In this document: positions 39,240-48,732 of the stretch, in pieces
How positions within the stretch are numbered: the first letter of the stretch is position 1
Layout: each line of letters begins with the position of its first letter
Assembly: GCA_903872345.1 (NCBI GenBank)
Contig: CAIQKM010000033.1
Location: 16,109 to 80,108 of the forward strand
DNA: 64,000 nt
Reading direction: 5' to 3'
DNA from: an uncultured Verrucomicrobia subdivision 3 bacterium
GTDB lineage: Bacteria; Verrucomicrobiota; Verrucomicrobiia; Limisphaerales; UBA11358
Made by a program: the position numbers and the translations under genes
The notes under the pieces: generated by a model
Databases searched by the model: none
What the model was told of the DNA's origin: nothing
What the model saw: the letters and a program-made list of their open reading frames with translations, nothing else

Positions 39240-39947
39240 TTACCAAAAATTCCAGGCCCCGCGCCACACCACCCAGATGCCCAGCAGGCAATTGGTAATG
39301 CCGTGGGCGGTCATGGCGTCGCCGAGGTGACCCTTGCGGATGGCCAGCCATTGATACGCCATCCCGCAAAGAATGCCTGCCAGCCATTCATTGTGGGAAA
39401 AGCCAAACACCAGCGCCGTTAGCACAAACGGCTTCGGCAAAAACCGGTTCAAGGGCACGGACATGAATTCCACCTTCGCAATGTAACGGTACAGGAAAGA
39501 ACGGTAAAACGCCTCCTCAATTGGCGGCACCACCAGGGACGAGCCGAGAATACGCACTGCAATCACGAACCACGCCAACGCCGAACCGGCGCCGAATTGT
39601 TCGAACGGATTCCACAGTTTTGGCGGGGTAGTTGGCGCATGGGAAAGACCGAGCTTCACCCAAAGGGTGTTTTGCGTGGTCCAGTCGCAGTTAACGCCCA
39701 CCCAGATTGCGGCAATGCCGATCCCCACGGCCGCCGCTTCCCAACTGAAACTCCAGCGGGCCTCGGTGACAAACGGCCGCATCTCGCAGACCAGCCAGAG
39801 GCCGACCACGGTTTTGGCCACGTAAAACCAGTAGGCCGCCGGCGTGCCGGGCTTGCCTTGCAGGCAGGTGAGAGCCAGAAAAATGACAAATGGCAGCGCC
39901 CGCGCCAGCAGCGGCGAGTCGCCAAAGGTTTTTTTGAGCAGATGCAC
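39240..39947 (-). CDS. CPBP-family intramembrane protease (CAAX-type, exosortase-associated look)
   Basis: A 235-residue multi-pass membrane protein. The glutamate-protease motifs are PPIEEAFYRSFLYR (catalytic Glu-Glu), FGFSHNEWLAG (His) and HGITN. This arrangement resembles the CAAX-related proteases that accompany exosortase/PEP-CTERM systems in Verrucomicrobia, though no exosortase is in this window. Substrate unknown. The 55-residue membrane protein follows immediately. Confidence 0.8.
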   Translation of the reverse strand: MHLLKKTFGDSPLLARALPFVIFLALTCLQGKPGTPAAYWFYVAKTVVGLWLVCEMRPFVTEARWSFSWEAAAVGIGIAAIWVGVNCDWTTQNTLWVKLGLSHAPTTPPKLWNPFEQFGAGSALAWFVIAVRILGSSLVVPPIEEAFYRSFLYRYIAKVEFMSVPLNRFLPKPFVLTALVFGFSHNEWLAGILCGMAYQWLAIRKGHLGDAMTAHGITNCLLGIWVVWRGAWNFW

Positions 39948-40192
39948 GCGCCGTGTTTAGCAGAATTGCCGGCAAAGGCCAATGGCCAATATTGAGGCTG
40001 GCCAATATCAAGACGTCAAAAAATGTTGCCACGCGGGTCGATTCCCCGTATCTTTTTGCCCGTCACGAATTCGACTGCTTCAACTGCGGTTTGACGGGCT
40101 GCATTTGGTTCGGTTGCTTTGGCTGGTTGGTCGGATTCATACGATTCATGACGGTGGTAAAAGCCTTTTGGCAAAGCCTTCCTTTAATGATT

Positions 40193-40267
40193 GCGCGGTT
40201 AGCTCAGTGGTAGAGCATTACCTTGACACGGTAGGGGTCACAGGTTCGAACCCTGTATCGCGCACCA
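40193..40267 (+). tRNA. tRNA-Val (GAC anticodon)
   Basis: A full cloverleaf: acceptor GCGCGGT/ATCGCGC with one G-U pair, D-arm AGCTCAGTGGTAGAGC, anticodon loop TTGACAC with GAC (valine) at 40225-40227, T-arm CAGGTTCGAACCCTG, and CCA encoded at the 3' end (40265-40267). The decamer repeat locus begins shortly downstream. Confidence 0.95.
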
Positions 40268-40750
40268 TCTTTTTGTTCGGTAGCTTGCATAGTCTTCTTC
40301 GCAAAGCTAACAATTAATCAAATAAGCGAACCGCGCATCCGCACTTGGGTGCCGGATGCCAGAGGTGTTGATTCTGGATTTATCTTGATTTTCGCGATTT
40401 TAAAGAGGTTTTTAATCAATTCTAAAGGCTAAAGTTTTCAGATCCCGTGAAAGGGCGGGGTGGGCGGGGAATATCGACCGCAAATAAACGGGAATGGGCA
40501 CAGATGGGAAATTTCCCAGGCAGGGGGTTGGTGGCGCAGCCTTGATAAGGTTTGAATTGGTTTGATTTACCCTGATCCTCTGGCTCGGGGGGTGGCGACC
40601 CGGGGCGGTGCAATAGTTGAGGGGGCCGGACGTACCCGCCAAGGGGTGGAGAGACAACCGGGCGCGAGTTTGGCCGTGACGGTGAGTTTACCATGTAAAC
40701 TTCCAACAGGGTAATATAGCACAGGTTTGCAGATGTCAAATATGGGGCGG
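40268..40750 (-). repeat. Promoter-led decamer repeat locus
   Basis: No convincing gene. On the - strand, TTGACA and TATATT (15-base spacer, 40739 to 40713) lead into GGAAGTTTACATGG, then a proline-rich frame, then decamers ATCAGGGTAA ATCAAACCAA TTCAAACCTT ATCAAGGCTG and, further on, AATCGCGAAA ATCAAGATAA ATCCAGAATC. The promoter part matches that at 62.0 kb, where it leads into the 316-bp array. Confidence 0.6.
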
Positions 40751-40827
40751 GTTTGGGGCGGCGCGTTGGGGGTGTCGCGCGGCGCCTTGGGGGTTGCAGT
40801 ACGGGGCGGGATACAATAGGTTGGGTT

Positions 40828-41722
40828 ATGCTTTTCGACCGCCAGCGGGTGTTGCTTGAGCTTCTGGATGCTTTGAACGAGCCGGTTGGTTCGACGGATT
40901 TTCAGAAGCTGCTGTTCCTTTATACTCGTGAAGGCGAACCCACCCCCAGCTATGATTTTGTGCCATACCGGTTCGGCTGTTTTTCATTCACGTCCTACGC
41001 CGACAAGCGCCGGTTGGTGGAGCAGGAACTGATCGAGGACGGCGAAACGTGGAAGCTGACGGACAAAGGCCGTCGCATCGCGCGTGGCTGTGTGCGGTCG
41101 CCGCTGCCGATGGCGCGGTTTGCAAAACAATACAAAGCCTTGCGCGGCAATGCGCTGGTGGCCGATGTTTACCAGCGTTACCCCTATTTCGCGACACGCA
41201 GCGAAATTGTGGAAAAAGTGCTGCCCAAGCCGGAGGATCGCGCCCGTGTGGAAGCCGCCCGTCCGGCCAGGCAGATGCCGGGTCTGGTCACGCTGGGTTA
41301 CGAAAGCAAAACGCTGGAGGCTTACCTAAACCAATTGCTGCAAGCTGGTGTGACCCTGCTGTGCGATGTCCGGCGCAACCCATTGAGCCGGAAATACGGT
41401 TTTTCCAAAAGCACGTTGAGCCATGCCTGCGAAGGTGTTGGCATCCGTTACGAACATCTCCCGGAACTGGGCATCCCCTCGGAGAAACGGCAGGATCTGG
41501 AAACGCAGACCGATTACGACAAACTATTCGCCACCTGCGAACGCACGACGCTGCCGAAGGAAACCCAAACGCTGGCCAAAATCGCGGGCTGGATTCAGGC
41601 GGAAGGCCAGCGGGTGGCCCCTGACCTGTTTCGAGTTGCTGCCGCACCAATGCCACCGGCACTGCGTTTCCGACGCCTTGCAAAAAACTTTCGGGCCGAG
41701 ACTGGCGGCCCATCACCTGTAA
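40828..41722 (+). pseudogene. DUF488-family protein, frameshifted
   Basis: ATG 40828 (MLFDRQRVLLELLDALNEP). The N-terminal part (about 1-135) resembles a Panacea/SocA-type domain (FQKLLFLYTRE, VPYRFGCFSF). The DUF488 domain begins at LVTLGYESKTLEAYLNQL and has LLCDVRRNPLSRKYGFSKSTL. After GWIQAEGQRVA the frame loses the family ending, while the neighbouring frame continues TCFELLPHQCHRHCVSDAL, the expected Cys/His end. One extra C in the run at 41618-41621 explains this. It may be a real mutation or a sequencing error. A TACAAT box lies 11 bases before the ATG. Confidence 0.8.
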
Positions 41723-41731
41723 ACTGGGATT

Positions 41732-41848
41732 ATGGGACGCGAAAAGGTACTCATTACCGTCAAGACGTACCCGACCCTTTCGCGCAAGCACGGTGAACTG
41801 GTATGCACCGCCGGAGTGCGCGAGGATGGCTCCTGGGTGCGGTTGTAA
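41732..41848 (+). pseudogene. 5' remnant of the usual DUF488 partner gene
   Basis: A 38-codon ORF: MGREKVLITVKTYPTLSRKHGE, then CTAGVREDGSWVRL and a stop. I recognise this as the N-terminus of a longer protein usually encoded right after such DUF488 genes; here it stops after WVRL, two bases before the opposing nuclease gene ends. The rest is missing, so it is a truncated remnant at the join with the methyltransferase module. Confidence 0.65.
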
Positions 41849-41849
41849 G

Positions 41850-42503
41850 TCAGCCGCAGTTAAGAAAAATGTGATAAATGCGGATGTTTACTCCGTTACT
41901 TCGCCTGTGAATACTTTGAAGTTCATGAAGTAACTCATCCAAAATGGAAACGCTTGAAAGGGTTTCATGGATTCCAAGGCGAGATGTTTCGGCCCTTTGA
42001 TCTTCGTCAAAAACTCGCGTTAACTCGCCATGCCAATATGCAACATCCTTGTTCTGAAACAGGGCGACCATCGCGGCTTCAGGATGCTCGGCTCCGTAAC
42101 GGCATTCGATGAAGTCTCCCATTCCGCCGTCACCAATATATTTGCCGACTGGAAAGCCGCCGGTGCGCAGCCGTTTGGCTTCAAATATAAAAGAGATGCG
42201 AGGTTTAATTCCGTTACGAATAATTGTAATGTCGAAGCGCAGCCGGGCGTTACCGAGTTCACCATTGGGGCTATGCGGCTCTTGGTCGCCCGGCCAATAA
42301 TGGTCATATTCATTGGGTGTATCAGGATGGTCAAGCCTCGTCTTCATTGCCCCCGCCAACAATCCGGTAATTGATGGTTCATCCATTTCTGCGTTGAGCT
42401 GATCTCGCACGTCAGCGTAAGCCCAAGCGAGTAGCTGATGAGAATGAAGGCAAAAAGCCTCGCCATAAATCTCCCACAGCTCGTTGATCGGGCCGTTACT
42501 CAT
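41850..42503 (-). CDS. PD-(D/E)XK nuclease-like protein of methyltransferase module
   Basis: A 217-residue protein. RFDITIIRNGIKPRISFIFEAKRL gives D91, E108 and K110 in the D...E-x-K pattern of the restriction-endonuclease fold. The N-terminal helices (INELWEIYGEAFCLHSHQLLAW) could bind DNA or the partner. It overlaps the methyltransferase gene by ATGA, so they are expressed together, and it would supply cutting in a restriction-type module. Nuclease activity is inferred from the motif only. Its 3' end abuts the DUF488-partner remnant. Confidence 0.65.
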   Translation of the reverse strand: MSNGPINELWEIYGEAFCLHSHQLLAWAYADVRDQLNAEMDEPSITGLLAGAMKTRLDHPDTPNEYDHYWPGDQEPHSPNGELGNARLRFDITIIRNGIKPRISFIFEAKRLRTGGFPVGKYIGDGGMGDFIECRYGAEHPEAAMVALFQNKDVAYWHGELTRVFDEDQRAETSRLGIHETLSSVSILDELLHELQSIHRRSNGVNIRIYHIFLNCG

Positions 42504-45500
42504 TTTTTTCTCCGACTGTGCTCCTCAATGGTTTCAGCGATAAAATCATCTGCGTCCAGCAAGGCGTTGGTCTCCGTCCATTCAAGGCGCCGTGGCGGTT
42601 TGATAATGTGAACGGTATCGCCGTCCTTCAGACGGACGCTCCGTTTTACATAGACCCATTGGCTAAACTTTGTTTCCGCAGCCTCCAACAGCGCTTTAAG
42701 CGTTGCAGCTTCCTTGCCTTCGGCGGCACGTACTTCTGGGACGATGACCTCGCGTTGTTTTGTCAGTGTGATGGAAACGCAGATTCCCATTGGAGAATGT
42801 AAAACTACGATTTTGTGATGGGCTTTCCCGCCAAGGAAGCCATCCAGTTCAGAACGGAGGCGCAATGCATAGGTCTTTAATTCTGTTTCATCTGGGCTGA
42901 CACGAAGGAATAATGGATTTTTGCCTTTATTTAATTGGTAACGAACGCGGAAAAACTCGCTTACAATTAGTGATGCCGAAGCAGGAAGCCGCAGAGCTGT
43001 CGCAACACGGCAATCAATCAATTCCTTTACCTCTGAAAGCTCGGCACCTTGAGACTCCAATAATGTGGCTTCTTCCCAAGCAGCGCATAATTTTTGCTCT
43101 CTTTCCTTTGTCAATTCAGGGAATGGTAGGTTTTTGGCGTCTCCTTTGTCTATAAGACTCCTGTCAATTCCCCATTCTGCGCTCATCAGGAATAGAAGGT
43201 AGCTGGCGTAACTGGAATTCCAAAGAGCCGCAACGGCTTTCATTTCAGATGCAGTACCGCCTGCCAATCCCATTTTGCGCTGCCGAATTATAAAATTATT
43301 ATCGCTATAGGCAGCAAAATCACTGACAAGGAGTAGATGTGGTCCTTTTATTATACGCATGCCAGCTAATCCCCCGTTGCGAACGAAACACCCAAAAGTA
43401 TTCGGCTTTACAAAAGTATCTGGAACAACCAGACGTTTGCCATCTCTTGTGAAGTTTTGGTGGTCGAGAACTTTAACGCCTTTCAATTGCTCGACCATTT
43501 CGCTTGGGTCATTTGGAGTACCTGCGTCTTTTCTGAGTTGTAGGCCTAATTCAAGATGCCAACCGCGAGATTTCACGATTGTTCCAAGTGTCGTTACGAA
43601 AATATTTTGAAGCTTCCGTAGCGTGCTCAAATCGCGCTGATTACACCATAATGCGAATTTCCAAGTCTTTGCACTTCCCGATTCAACATCTTGAGGTGGG
43701 ATAGCTTTAATTTCTGATTCAGAATATCCGATTACCCACGATTTCCTGCGGTGTTTAGATTGACTCTGCATTGACCACTGATTTGCAACAAAAGGGCCAA
43801 AATGTAGTACTGGTTTTGGATTTGCAGCAGAAATACGTCGAGTATAAACCAGAGTCATAGCGGGGGCATCCGCTGAAAAAATCACATAAGCAAGGTTCGC
43901 TAGGTTGGTCACTCGGTGCACTTGCAAACCGCCGAAAAACTTCCGTCGCCATTCTAATAGGTGGTCATTGGTCAGTGTCTTAGCATGCAAAATAAGTCCG
44001 ACAACGCCATCGATTTTAAGACAGTCCATTACACGCCAAGCAAAAGCTTCGCCCGTTCTATCTCTTGCAAGAGAATAAATTGTTTTGTGTTTATTATACC
44101 ATTCTTTGAAGTGGCGAGCTTTGGGATCATCCATGTTTGACTCCACCCAAGGCGGATTTCCGACAATACAATCAAAACGAAGACCTTTGCCTTCGTTTGA
44201 AATCAACAATTTCCAAAACTGTCCGTTTTCATCGAAGAAGTCTTCACGAAAGAGGTTGTTGCCGAATAATGTAGGAAACTTGATTTTACATTTATGTAAC
44301 TCAGGCGGATCCACATAGCTTAACATTGCCAGTATGAGACTGAATCCGGCAATCTGACAGGCGGTTCGATTACGCTCGACTCCATAGATACTGTTGATTA
44401 GTAACTTCTTTAGCTCGCCTGCATTAAGTGAAATACATTTCTGCCGATCACACTCCATCTCCACTAATCGGCGATAGGTAACAACCAAAAAGACGCCGGA
44501 CCCGCAGCAGCAATCCAAAATCTTCATCCCCAATTTAAGCGGATTGACGGAGTTGACTTCGGCAACTAGGTAGTCTGCTAACGACTCAGGTGTGTAATGG
44601 GCACCCCGCTTTTCGGGGTCGGAAGCGTCATCTTTTGCTGGTAGTGGGGCTGATTTATCTATCTCCTCCCCTTCACCATCTTCAGCGTGTAGAAACTGCT
44701 CATAGATTGATGATATGAACTCCACCGGGATAGAGGCAAAGTCATATGCCTTAAATGATAAGTGCATCTGTCCTTCCACATCCTCACCCGCAAATATTCG
44801 CGCCACGCTGCGAATAGCGTCTGCTCTTGGCGCATGGCGACTACCCCAGGCAATTGGAAATAATTTGCCATTAAATTTGTTTTCGACCGCTCGTACGAGT
44901 TTCCGAAAGCTTTCCAACGTAATATCAGCCGAAAAAACCTTCCCACTAAAAACGCTGGCAGGGTCAACCTTGGCTTCGCCTTTCAGCCATTCGTCCGAAA
45001 GAATATCACGTGCCCGCAAATACGACAGATAAACAAATTTGCCAATCAGCGCATGACTTGTATCCGGCGGGAGAATGTGGGGTTTTTTCTGAAGCACCTC
45101 CCCAAGTGATTTCAGGTTTTTTAACAGCGTCGTATCAACCCGTTGGTCTGTGCCCAAATGCTTGGACTCATTTTGCCAGATTACACCACGGTTGATGGCA
45201 TCCGCAGTAAAGGAAGAAAGTGCTTCGATTACACATGTCACACCTTCGTCCGTCCGTAAAGTTCCGGTTACTGCGCCGACATCTGGTTTATCTGGATCAA
45301 AGGCGAAGCCAGTAAAAACGCGAACTTGTGCCGGCATTACGACGATAAGGAAGGGGTTAACACCCTGGTTCCAAAGTTTGCGATGAATTGCTCTTGCTTC
45401 TTCAACCGAATTAGCTTCAGCAACGTGGACGGCGGCTCGGAGGGCCTTTGGATCCGGCGAAGTTCTGAAAAAAAAGGTTCCTTTCACTCCGGCTTCGCGC

Positions 45501-45613
45501 GCCGAACGAACCCAATGCCGATCTGACAACGCAAGAAGCCCTTGCCCCTCATCCTCGCAGAAAAGAGGCGAATTTCTGTACCCGAGTGCTGAAGTTAAAT
45601 CGTCGTAAAACAC
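42500..45613 (-). CDS. Large N6-adenine DNA methyltransferase (type IIG/BREX-like defence protein)
   Basis: A 1037-residue protein (GTG start 45613). The SAM motif ILDCCCGSGVFL and the catalytic NPPW (CIVGNPPWVES) identify an N6-adenine methyltransferase; RGAHYTPESLADYLV before motif I is typical of large Eco57I/PglX-like enzymes. Residues 1-250 and 700-1037 have no clear domain by eye; the C-terminal part is probably target recognition. DNA is visibly A/T-richer than both flanks, suggesting transfer. With the nuclease-like gene it forms a two-gene module that could be restriction-modification or anti-phage defence. Confidence 0.8.
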   Translation of the reverse strand: MFYDDLTSALGYRNSPLFCEDEGQGLLALSDRHWVRSAREAGVKGTFFFRTSPDPKALRAAVHVAEANSVEEARAIHRKLWNQGVNPFLIVVMPAQVRVFTGFAFDPDKPDVGAVTGTLRTDEGVTCVIEALSSFTADAINRGVIWQNESKHLGTDQRVDTTLLKNLKSLGEVLQKKPHILPPDTSHALIGKFVYLSYLRARDILSDEWLKGEAKVDPASVFSGKVFSADITLESFRKLVRAVENKFNGKLFPIAWGSRHAPRADAIRSVARIFAGEDVEGQMHLSFKAYDFASIPVEFISSIYEQFLHAEDGEGEEIDKSAPLPAKDDASDPEKRGAHYTPESLADYLVAEVNSVNPLKLGMKILDCCCGSGVFLVVTYRRLVEMECDRQKCISLNAGELKKLLINSIYGVERNRTACQIAGFSLILAMLSYVDPPELHKCKIKFPTLFGNNLFREDFFDENGQFWKLLISNEGKGLRFDCIVGNPPWVESNMDDPKARHFKEWYNKHKTIYSLARDRTGEAFAWRVMDCLKIDGVVGLILHAKTLTNDHLLEWRRKFFGGLQVHRVTNLANLAYVIFSADAPAMTLVYTRRISAANPKPVLHFGPFVANQWSMQSQSKHRRKSWVIGYSESEIKAIPPQDVESGSAKTWKFALWCNQRDLSTLRKLQNIFVTTLGTIVKSRGWHLELGLQLRKDAGTPNDPSEMVEQLKGVKVLDHQNFTRDGKRLVVPDTFVKPNTFGCFVRNGGLAGMRIIKGPHLLLVSDFAAYSDNNFIIRQRKMGLAGGTASEMKAVAALWNSSYASYLLFLMSAEWGIDRSLIDKGDAKNLPFPELTKEREQKLCAAWEEATLLESQGAELSEVKELIDCRVATALRLPASASLIVSEFFRVRYQLNKGKNPLFLRVSPDETELKTYALRLRSELDGFLGGKAHHKIVVLHSPMGICVSITLTKQREVIVPEVRAAEGKEAATLKALLEAAETKFSQWVYVKRSVRLKDGDTVHIIKPPRRLEWTETNALLDADDFIAETIEEHSRRKK

Positions 45614-45778
45614 TTTGCAAAGCCTATTTCGTTTGAATATTAAAATAGCAGACGAAGACTTGCAATAACGGGCGGGAAATAAAATATCGGGGAAGAAAAT
45701 AACGCTGTTTCATTTTGATTCGAGCAAATAGAGGCCGTCTTCGTTTGCTTAAGCCGCTTGGTTCGTTGCACCTTTTCG

Positions 45779-45811
45779 AAAAAAACGCCGCCCACGGTGA
45801 CGCGGGCGGCG
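45779..45811 (-). terminator. Rho-independent terminator of hpnH-hpnJ
   Basis: On the - strand, CGCCGCCC GCGTCACCGT GGGCGGCG is followed by TTTTTTT. It lies about 30 bases after the hpnJ stop, closing the hopanoid operon. Confidence 0.85.
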
Positions 45812-45840
45812 TGTTGAAACGTTCGGTTTTTGCCGGGCTT

Positions 45841-47301
45841 TTACAGCGAGGCGGCGGCGGCTTTGGCGGTGGCCATGTCTTGCTTGCGGTTTTTCAGGGT
45901 GGTGAAAAACTCGTAGCCTTCGCGGAGGCGGCGGACCATGACGCGCTTGTCTTCCAGCATGGTTTTAACAATGCGCAGGATGGGTTTCGGCCGGAAATAA
46001 TAGGTGCGGTAGAAACGGTCCACTTCTTCAAAGATGGCGTCCTTGTTCAGGCCGGGATATTCAATGGTGCTGTCCTGGTAGCCTTCGCCGCCGAGGAGAT
46101 CGGTCTTTTCCTTCTTGGCGAACCAGCCGTTGAGACGGGCCTGTTCGTAGAGTTCGGTGCCGGGGTACGGCGCGGCGAGACTGACCTGGATGCTGAACAC
46201 GTCCAGTTCCTTCGCAAAATCAATGGTCTGCTGGATGGTCTCGCGGGTTTCCACGGGCAACCCGAGGATGAACGTGCCGTGAATGAGCACGCCGGCCTTG
46301 TGACAGTCCTTGGTGAACCGGCGCATTTCGTCGGTGGTCACACCTTTCTTAATGCGGGTGAGGGTGTCGTCGTTGCCGCTTTCATAGCCGACGAGGAACA
46401 GGCGGAGGCCGTTATCCTTGAGCAGCTTGATGTTGTCGTAATCCAGGTTCGCGCGGCTGTTGCAGGACCAGGTGAGGCCCAGGGGCGAGATCTTCTTGGC
46501 GATTTCGCGGGCGCGCGGGAGGTTCGCGGTGAAGGTGTCGTCATCAAAGAAATATTCCACGACTTCGGGGAACAGTTTCTTGAGGTACGCCATTTCGTCG
46601 GCGACGTTTTGGGCGGAGCGGACGCGGTACTTGTGACCGCCGATGGTCTGGGGCCAGAGGCAGAACGTACACTGCGCGGGACAGCCGCGGCCGGTGTACA
46701 TGCTCATGTACGGATGGTTCAGATAGCCATTGAAGTACTTCTGAACATCCACATCGCGGCGATAGATGTCGCCCACCCACGGGAGGGTGTCGAGATTTTC
46801 GATCAGCGGACGCTCGGCGTTGTGCTTGATCTTGCCTTCCTTGTCCTTGTAGGACAGGCCGAGCACGGTGGCAAATTCGCGGCCTTCGGCGACTTCCTTG
46901 CAGGTGTAATCAAATTCCTTGCGGCCGACCCAGTCAATGGCCCAGGAGGCCTTGAGCGTTTCGGTAGGGAGCACGGCGGCATGGGCGCCGACGAAACCGA
47001 TGACGGTGCCGGGCTTCTGCTGCTTGATGGCTTCGGCCACCTTGCAGTCGTTCTTCAACGACGGCGTGCTGGTATGGATGATGACGTGATCGAAGTCCTT
47101 GGCGATGCGCAGGCATTCGTCCTTGCCGATATTATGCGGCGGGCAGTCGAGGAGCTTGGCGTTGGGCGTCAGCGCGGCGGGTTGCGCCAGCCAGGTGGGA
47201 TACCAATAGCTGGTCACTTCACGGACCGTCTGATAACGCGCACCGGCGCCGCCATCGAAACCGTCAAAGCTCGGGGGTGAAAGATACAGTGTTTTGCTCA
47301 T
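45841..47301 (-). CDS. hpnJ: Hopanoid-associated radical SAM protein HpnJ
   Basis: A 486-residue B12-binding-type radical SAM protein. The start SPPSFDGFDGGAGARYQ and WYPTWLAQPAALTP are the HpnJ signature; GRGCPAQCTFCLW holds the CxxxCxxC cluster cysteines; VSLAAPYPGTELYEQA is also family-typical. HpnJ is linked to ring formation (cyclitol ether) in composite hopanoid head groups. It lies downstream of hpnH in the same operon. No squalene-hopene cyclase gene is in the window. Confidence 0.92.
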   Translation of the reverse strand: MSKTLYLSPPSFDGFDGGAGARYQTVREVTSYWYPTWLAQPAALTPNAKLLDCPPHNIGKDECLRIAKDFDHVIIHTSTPSLKNDCKVAEAIKQQKPGTVIGFVGAHAAVLPTETLKASWAIDWVGRKEFDYTCKEVAEGREFATVLGLSYKDKEGKIKHNAERPLIENLDTLPWVGDIYRRDVDVQKYFNGYLNHPYMSMYTGRGCPAQCTFCLWPQTIGGHKYRVRSAQNVADEMAYLKKLFPEVVEYFFDDDTFTANLPRAREIAKKISPLGLTWSCNSRANLDYDNIKLLKDNGLRLFLVGYESGNDDTLTRIKKGVTTDEMRRFTKDCHKAGVLIHGTFILGLPVETRETIQQTIDFAKELDVFSIQVSLAAPYPGTELYEQARLNGWFAKKEKTDLLGGEGYQDSTIEYPGLNKDAIFEEVDRFYRTYYFRPKPILRIVKTMLEDKRVMVRRLREGYEFFTTLKNRKQDMATAKAAAASL

Positions 47302-47336
47302 GTGCTTGGCTTAAAATCTTCTTCAATCTGGCTGGC

Positions 47337-48713
47337 TTACTTGGTCTTGGCGGCGGATTCTTCCGTGCCGCAGGAGCCGGCTCCGGCATGTTCCTCTTCC
47401 TTGTGGGTGAAGGCGCCACGGGCGCCGGCGGCGGGGGATTTCAGGGCGGCCTTGGCTTCGGCCAGATGGCCCTTGCCGATGGTCACACCGTTGTAGGCGC
47501 GCTTGGTCAGGTCGGTCGAGGCCGGGAACGGCTTCGGCTTGGTGCCGAAGTTGTAGCGGAAATTCTTCCAGTTGTCGCCGCTCTTATAGTTGGTGCCCAG
47601 TGCTCCGCTCGGGTCGTAGCCGCAATGCACCATGCAGTTTTCGCAGCGGGGGTCACGGGCCTTGCCGTCCACGACGCCGTAATTTTCCCAGTTCACTTTC
47701 GTGAGCATTTCCTGATAGCCATTGTAATGGCCATCGGTCATGAGGTAGCAGGGAGCCTTCCAGCCTTTGACGTTGTAGGTCGGAATGGCCCACGCGGTGC
47801 AGGTGAGCTCGCGCTTGCCGGACAGGAATTCCTGATAAACAGGCGTGCCGAAAATGGTGAACAGCTTGCCCCATTCCTCGATCTTCGCGAATTTCTCGCG
47901 GGTCATTTCGCGGGTGAGGAAAAATTCCTTCGGATCGCGGCCGAGGCGCTTGGCCATGTCTTTCTTGGCGGCGTCGTAATCGTAGCCGGGGGAAATCGTA
48001 TGGCCGTCCACTTCGAGCGAGGAGAGGAACTTGAACATGTCGTCCAGTTCCGCCACGTCGGTTTCGCGATAAACGGTGGTGTTGGTGGCGACCTGATAGC
48101 CGACAATCTTGGCCATCTTGATGGCTTCGACGCATTCTTTGAAGACGCCTTCGCGTTCGACGATGAGATCGTGCGTGAATTCCAGACCGTCCACGTGGAC
48201 GTTCCAGTACATCCATTCGGAAGGACGGATGACGGTTTTCTTTTTGGCGGCGGCGTCGGCGGTGCGGATGGCCTCGGCTTCTTTTTCCGTGATCAGGTTG
48301 GCCGCCAGCAATTGCTTGAGCTTGGGCTCGACTTCGGGGGTGTAAATGGCGGCGAGGTAATCGCGCATTTTTTTGCGCATGAACACGCCGTTCGTGCAGA
48401 TGTAAATCACGCGGCCCTGCTCGCGCAGGCCGGCGACGAGTTCCTCGATCTTGGGATAGATCAGGGGTTCGCCGCCGCAAATGGAGACCATGGGCGCTTC
48501 GCATTCCATGGCGGCCGCGAGGCATTGTTCCAGCGGCACCATGTCCTTGAGGGACGTGGAATACTCGCGGATGCGGCCGCAGCCGGTACACGTGAGATTG
48601 CAGGTGTGCAGCGGTTCAAGCTGCAACACCATCGCAAACTTCGGCGTACGCTTCAGTTTATGCTTAATGATATGACCGGCAATCTTAGCCGTCAGGGCGA
48701 AGGGGAATCGCAT
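47337..48713 (-). CDS. hpnH: Hopanoid adenosylating radical SAM protein HpnH, with extra insertion
   Basis: A 458-residue HpnH, which adds the adenosyl side chain to diploptene as the first step of extended hopanoid synthesis. CNLTCTGCGRI is the radical SAM cluster site, SICGGEPLIYPKI follows, and ELTCTAWAIPTYNVKGWKAPCYLM with CENCMVHCGYDPSG are family landmarks. Compared with the usual length of about 330-390 residues, there is an insertion near 120-165 (YTPEVEPKLKQLLAANL region) and an Ala/Lys tail after about 420. It is the first large gene of the operon. Confidence 0.9.
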   Translation of the reverse strand: MRFPFALTAKIAGHIIKHKLKRTPKFAMVLQLEPLHTCNLTCTGCGRIREYSTSLKDMVPLEQCLAAAMECEAPMVSICGGEPLIYPKIEELVAGLREQGRVIYICTNGVFMRKKMRDYLAAIYTPEVEPKLKQLLAANLITEKEAEAIRTADAAAKKKTVIRPSEWMYWNVHVDGLEFTHDLIVEREGVFKECVEAIKMAKIVGYQVATNTTVYRETDVAELDDMFKFLSSLEVDGHTISPGYDYDAAKKDMAKRLGRDPKEFFLTREMTREKFAKIEEWGKLFTIFGTPVYQEFLSGKRELTCTAWAIPTYNVKGWKAPCYLMTDGHYNGYQEMLTKVNWENYGVVDGKARDPRCENCMVHCGYDPSGALGTNYKSGDNWKNFRYNFGTKPKPFPASTDLTKRAYNGVTIGKGHLAEAKAALKSPAAGARGAFTHKEEEHAGAGSCGTEESAAKTK

Positions 48714-48732
48714 AGTAAATTAACGGAAGAGA

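Noticed and set aside
40422-40739. 105-residue minus ORF in the decamer locus as a gene
   Set aside because: Translation of proline-coding leader and decamer repeats; no conserved domain visible. Kept only as a possible leader frame.
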